From positions 12,379 through 76,378 of the forward strand of contig CABJAM010000015.1 of NCBI GenBank assembly GCA_902363555.1: a stretch of 64,000 bases of DNA. The letters are read 5' to 3'. Made by a program: the position numbers and the translations under genes. This document shows, one piece after another, positions 60,787 to 64,000 of this stretch. This DNA is from Lachnospiraceae bacterium (lineage in GTDB: Bacteria; Bacillota; Clostridia; Lachnospirales; Lachnospiraceae). Position 1 is the first letter of the stretch. Every line of letters starts with the position of its first letter. Under the pieces are notes generated by a model. That model was not told the origin of the DNA and searched no databases. It saw only the letters and a list, made by a program, of their open reading frames with translations.

Positions 60787-61893
60787 CTATGCTACATTAA
60801 AATTAACGGGCAAAATCAGATAAATATAGGTCTGATCCTCATTGCGGATAAAGCAGGGCGCCTTAGGATTGACGAGATAAATATCCACGTCCTCGTCATC
60901 GATAACACGCAGGGCATCCAGGATAAACTTGGGATTAAACCCGATCATAATATCCTTGCCTTCTTTGGAAATATCGATATCCTCGTTCATGGAGCCGATC
61001 ACTGAATTGATCTTCAGCTCCAGGGAGCCGTCCGTAATATTAATAATAATGGGTTTCTTTTCGCCTTCGCGGATCAAAAGGGACGCACGTTCGATACAGC
61101 TTTGCAGTTCCTTCTTATTAATGGTGATTTTTGTCTCGTAATCGCTGGAGAGCATCTGGTTGATCCGGAAATACTCGCCCTCGATGAGACGGCTGACTAC
61201 GACGGTCTTATCAAATTCAAATACAATGTGCCGGTCAGTAAAGAACAGATTTACGAAATCTTCTGTGCCGCCGGAAAGTATTTTACTTACTTCATTTAGA
61301 GTCTTGCCAGGAACCACGACTTTAATCGGCTGATACTCCTCTTTTAATTCAATTTTACGAATAGAAATGCGGTGTCCGTCAAGGGACACAACCTTTAATT
61401 CACTGCCATTGATTTCAAACAGCTCGCCGGTCATCAGCTTATTGCTCTCATTATCCGCAATAGAGAAAATCGTCTGCCGGATGATTTCTTTTAATGAAAA
61501 CTGAGATAAGGAAACGAAATTGCTTTTCTCGATCTCCGGCAGATAAGCAAAATCCTCACCGGATTTGCCGGCAATATGAAACTTTGCTTTTTCACAGCGG
61601 ATAAATGCTTTGTAATTATCATCCGTTTCCAATGTAACCTCGCTGTCCGGCAGCTTGCGTACGATTTCCGAAAACAGCTTTGCTTCAAGAGCGATCTTTC
61701 CTTTATCAAGGACATCACCGGCAATGACTGTCTCAATGCCCAGCTCCATATCATTAGCTGTCAGTTTGATCTCGCCGTCGGTTGTATCGATGAGGATACA
61801 TTCGAGAATAGGCATCGTCGTCTTACCCGGAACGGCTTTTAATACAGTATTTACGCCCTGTAATAAATCGGCTTTGTTGCAAATGATCTTCAT
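60787..61893 (-). CDS. dnaN: DNA polymerase III beta subunit (sliding clamp)
   Basis: 368 residues, ATG behind AAGGAG. Three clamp repeats are recognisable: ILIDTTDGEIKLTANDMELGIE in domain 1, LLSGEL-like MTGELFEINGSELKVVSLDGHRISI in domain 2, and the C-terminal YIYLILPVNF typical of the hydrophobic pocket side. The protein forms the ring that tethers the polymerase to DNA. It lies directly across the origin from dnaA. Confidence 0.95.
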   Translation of the reverse strand: MKIICNKADLLQGVNTVLKAVPGKTTMPILECILIDTTDGEIKLTANDMELGIETVIAGDVLDKGKIALEAKLFSEIVRKLPDSEVTLETDDNYKAFIRCEKAKFHIAGKSGEDFAYLPEIEKSNFVSLSQFSLKEIIRQTIFSIADNESNKLMTGELFEINGSELKVVSLDGHRISIRKIELKEEYQPIKVVVPGKTLNEVSKILSGGTEDFVNLFFTDRHIVFEFDKTVVVSRLIEGEYFRINQMLSSDYETKITINKKELQSCIERASLLIREGEKKPIIINITDGSLELKINSVIGSMNEDIDISKEGKDIMIGFNPKFILDALRVIDDEDVDIYLVNPKAPCFIRNEDQTYIYLILPVNFNVA

Positions 61894-62386
61894 AATATTA
61901 ACTCCTTTTTAATCCGGTAAGGTGTGAATACAAAATAATGTGTATAACTTCAGGGGGTGCGTGCATATAAATATATTATAGTTGATTTCAGCAGTTGTAG
62001 CAGTAGGGGGCGTGGATATGTGGATATGTGGTCCAAGCCCTTGATTTTGCTGAAAAAAGTCGGATTGAAATTCCTGTGTATAACCGGGATTTTTTATGTG
62101 GGTTTCCGGGGATTTATCCACAGTCACAAAATGTCAGATTTCCGGTTTTTGAGTTATCCAAATGTTATCCAGTCCCTTTGAACATAGTTTTCCACAATGC
62201 CAGGTCAGACCTGTCCCATTGTGCACAATTTGTGGATAACCTTGGTTTATAGTTTGTGAATAAAAAAATTAATCCACAAAAACCCAATAAAATCAAGGGT
62301 TTGCGGGCTTGCGCTCTGTGAAAAAGTATAAATAGGCGATTGTGGATAACTTTTATTATCGTTCATTTTGATCAAAAATTTATACC
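61894..62386 (-). other. Chromosomal replication origin (oriC), DnaA-box cluster between dnaA and dnaN
   Basis: 493 bases without a gene. Perfect DnaA boxes (TTATCCACA or its complement) lie at 62114-62122, 62231-62239 and 62341-62349. Near matches lie at 62154-62162, 62165-62173, 62188-62196, 62255-62263 and 62270-62278. AT-rich stretches next to them (around 62260-62300 and 61960-61990) are candidates for unwinding. The gene order and the switch of strand bias at this end also support an origin. Whether a second box cluster lies upstream of dnaA cannot be seen fully. Confidence 0.9.
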
Positions 62387-63763
62387 CTATCGTCCAGGGC
62401 TGATTTTCTTTTTAAGGACATCTATGGTATTTTTTAACGTCTCATCATTGGGAATGTCCTTTTCTATTTTATCAATTCCGTGAAGAATCGTCGTATGATC
62501 CTTCTTTCCAAGGGCGGCGCCGATGGCCTGAAGGGCATTATCGGTCATTTTACGGCACAGATACATACAGATCTGCCGCGGGTAGGCAATATCACGGCTG
62601 CGCTTCTGGCCGCGAATGTCCTGGGGCGTAATATTAAAGTGCTCCGCCACAACCTCCACGATGTAATCTGCCGTCACCGGACGGTTCATGTCCGGATTGA
62701 TGACATTTTGCAGGGCCTCCTCCACAAGATCCAGGGTGATCGGCTTATTTTTCAGCCGGGAGAAGTTGTGGATCTGGTTCAATGCGCCTTCCAGCTCACG
62801 GATATTGGATTTTATATTTTCCGCCACGTAGTGCATACATTCCTGATCCACCGAAATGCCGTCCAGTTCCGCACGTTTATTCAGGATAGCCATTCGGGTT
62901 TCGTAGTTTGGCGGCTGTACGTCCACGGTCAATCCCACCTTGAACCGGGAGATCAGTCGGTCCTCAAGGCCCTCGATATCCTTTGGTGGTTTATCGGACG
63001 AAATAATGATCTGCTTTTTGGCTTCATACAGTGAATTGAAGGTGTGGAAAAATTCCTCCTGTGTACTTTCCTTACCTACGATAAACTGGATATCGTCGAT
63101 CAGCAGCATATCGACATTGCGGTACTTTGTTTTAAATTCCTCGTTGCGCTGATTCTTAATAGAAGAAATCAGTTCATTGGTGAATACCTCGCTGGTCACA
63201 TAAAGGATGTTTTTATTTGGTTTTTTGGCCAGCACATAGTGGGCGACCGAATGCATCAGATGGGTTTTACCTAGTCCAACACCACCATAAATAAACAGCG
63301 GGTTACCGTAACCGCCGGGGTCCTCGGCAACGGCTAACGCTGTGGCATGTGCAAGCTCATTATTTTTACCAACGACGAAGGTATCAAAGGTATATTTCGG
63401 ATTCAGGTTTGCGTTCAGGGAGGATGAAAGCTCCGGTGCTGATGTGGCCGCCGGTTTTGCAGGTTCATGCTCGACCACTGAATCCGGTCCGACAATTTTT
63501 ACATCCAACGGGCAATCCATAACCTCCGAGATAGCTACCTGGAAGAACATCTGGTAACGGCTGGCCGTGTACTGGATCAGATGGTCTACGGCGGATGGGT
63601 CCTCATCTCCATGAATTTTCTTCGTTATGTATACAACATTATCGACAACCGAATGCGGATAAAGAGGATTGATCCATGCATTGAAGGCTGCCGGGGAGAT
63701 ATCGTATTCTATTTTCATTTTGTTGAGGATTTCGTCCCATTTTTCACGAATTATGTTTATCAT
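62387..63763 (-). CDS. dnaA: Chromosomal replication initiator protein DnaA
   Basis: 458 residues from the ATG at 63763 (MINIIREKW) behind GGGGG; the longer frame to 63793 has no binding site. Domain I is the helical N-terminus (ISPAAFNAWINPLYPHSV). Domain III is AAA+ with YGGVGLGKTHL, LLIDDIQFI and sensor residues. Domain IV has the DnaA-box reading helix (YPRQICMYLCRKM, then DHTTILHGIDKI). DnaA binds the boxes at 62114-62349 and opens the origin. Confidence 0.97.
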   Translation of the reverse strand: MINIIREKWDEILNKMKIEYDISPAAFNAWINPLYPHSVVDNVVYITKKIHGDEDPSAVDHLIQYTASRYQMFFQVAISEVMDCPLDVKIVGPDSVVEHEPAKPAATSAPELSSSLNANLNPKYTFDTFVVGKNNELAHATALAVAEDPGGYGNPLFIYGGVGLGKTHLMHSVAHYVLAKKPNKNILYVTSEVFTNELISSIKNQRNEEFKTKYRNVDMLLIDDIQFIVGKESTQEEFFHTFNSLYEAKKQIIISSDKPPKDIEGLEDRLISRFKVGLTVDVQPPNYETRMAILNKRAELDGISVDQECMHYVAENIKSNIRELEGALNQIHNFSRLKNKPITLDLVEEALQNVINPDMNRPVTADYIVEVVAEHFNITPQDIRGQKRSRDIAYPRQICMYLCRKMTDNALQAIGAALGKKDHTTILHGIDKIEKDIPNDETLKNTIDVLKKKISPGR

Positions 63764-63800
63764 CACAATCCCCCTAATTATAATTTTACTCAACTATCAT

Positions 63801-63827
63801 TTTATAACAAATGCGGCAACTAATCAA
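63801..63827 (-). promoter_or_regulatory. Probable dnaA promoter
   Basis: Minus strand TTGATT (63827-63822), a short 15-base spacer and TATAAA (63806-63801) preceded by TG (an extended -10). It lies about 40 bases upstream of the start. Further upstream, to the window end, DNA is AT-rich with one inverted repeat (63902-63909 with 63936-63943) that contains a DnaA-box-like TTGTGGATG. Confidence 0.45.
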
Positions 63828-64000
63828 TGGAATTATGTTGAAAATTTTTTTTGCGTACTATTTAGGTAAAGGTTCCAAGCGTTATGGCGCCTGAGTTTGG
63901 AAGCATCCATTCCCAAAATATCCCAGTATTCCTTGTGGATGCTGGAAATTTTTTGTCAATCTTTTGTATTTTATATATGGTGAATATTAATGAACTGTGG

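Noticed and set aside
1..64000. CRISPR arrays, tRNA or rRNA genes
   Set aside because: No spaced short direct repeats, cloverleaf-like segments or rRNA-like conserved stretches were noticed on reading both strands; a dedicated search was not possible.

Overview
The window looks like the replication-origin region of a gut-type Firmicute, most likely family Lachnospiraceae (Clostridia). The right end carries the conserved block dnaA, oriC, dnaN, an S4-domain gene, recF, gyrB and gyrA, in that order on the minus strand. DnaA boxes cluster at 62114-62349. Most other genes also lie on the minus strand, as expected for the leading strand of the replichore that runs leftward from this origin. Strong Shine-Dalgarno sites and frequent TTG/GTG starts fit a low-to-mid GC clostridium. 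No rRNA, tRNA or CRISPR array was found. The genus cannot be named from this sequence.

Left region (1-20 kb): the start of a GH20-like glycosidase that runs off the window edge; two unrelated ATPases, each with a nuclease-like C-terminal domain; then a catabolic region. That region holds a UGSC-type redox protein behind a promoter with a consensus cre site, a LysR regulator and a MatC-like carrier that have lost their 3' ends to a tail-to-tail deletion, and an NTF2/SnoaL-fold protein. Next is a C-glycoside deglycosidase pair (alpha and beta subunits) divergent from a Gfo/Idh/MocA oxidoreductase. Together these would oxidise a sugar at C3 and then release the aglycone by elimination. After it come a two-component/ABC exporter module of the peptide-resistance type, an orphan lipoprotein sugar-binding protein and an RpiR regulator.

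Middle region (20-34 kb): a MATE exporter; a TetM-like ribosomal GTPase fused to a Rae1/YacP-type NYN nuclease domain; and a type I restriction-modification locus (fic, hsdM, hsdS, hsdR). A compact type I toxin-antitoxin pair sits between hsdM and hsdS. A 44-codon reading frame sits between hsdS and hsdR.

Sugar region (32-45 kb): mglBAC, a galactose/methyl-galactoside ABC importer whose permease has a long coiled-coil N-terminal extension, followed by a YesN/YesM two-component system, a membrane-anchored sugar-binding protein, a lipoprotein galactose-binding paralogue and an uncharacterised 491-residue protein. This fits a sensor set that controls the importer. A 372-bp near-perfect palindrome separates the importer from the sensor genes.

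Right accessory region (45-54 kb): a signal-peptidase-II-like gene overlapping an M50-type metalloprotease gene; a LysR-linked cluster with a Zn-type methyltransferase of the URO-D family, an FMN reductase with a Zn ribbon and an alpha/beta-barrel protein; a KilA-N protein; several small or decayed genes; an ACMSD-type amidohydrolase; and a lone prepilin-like protein. The origin block follows, with a duplicated 104-bp repeat between gyrB and gyrA.
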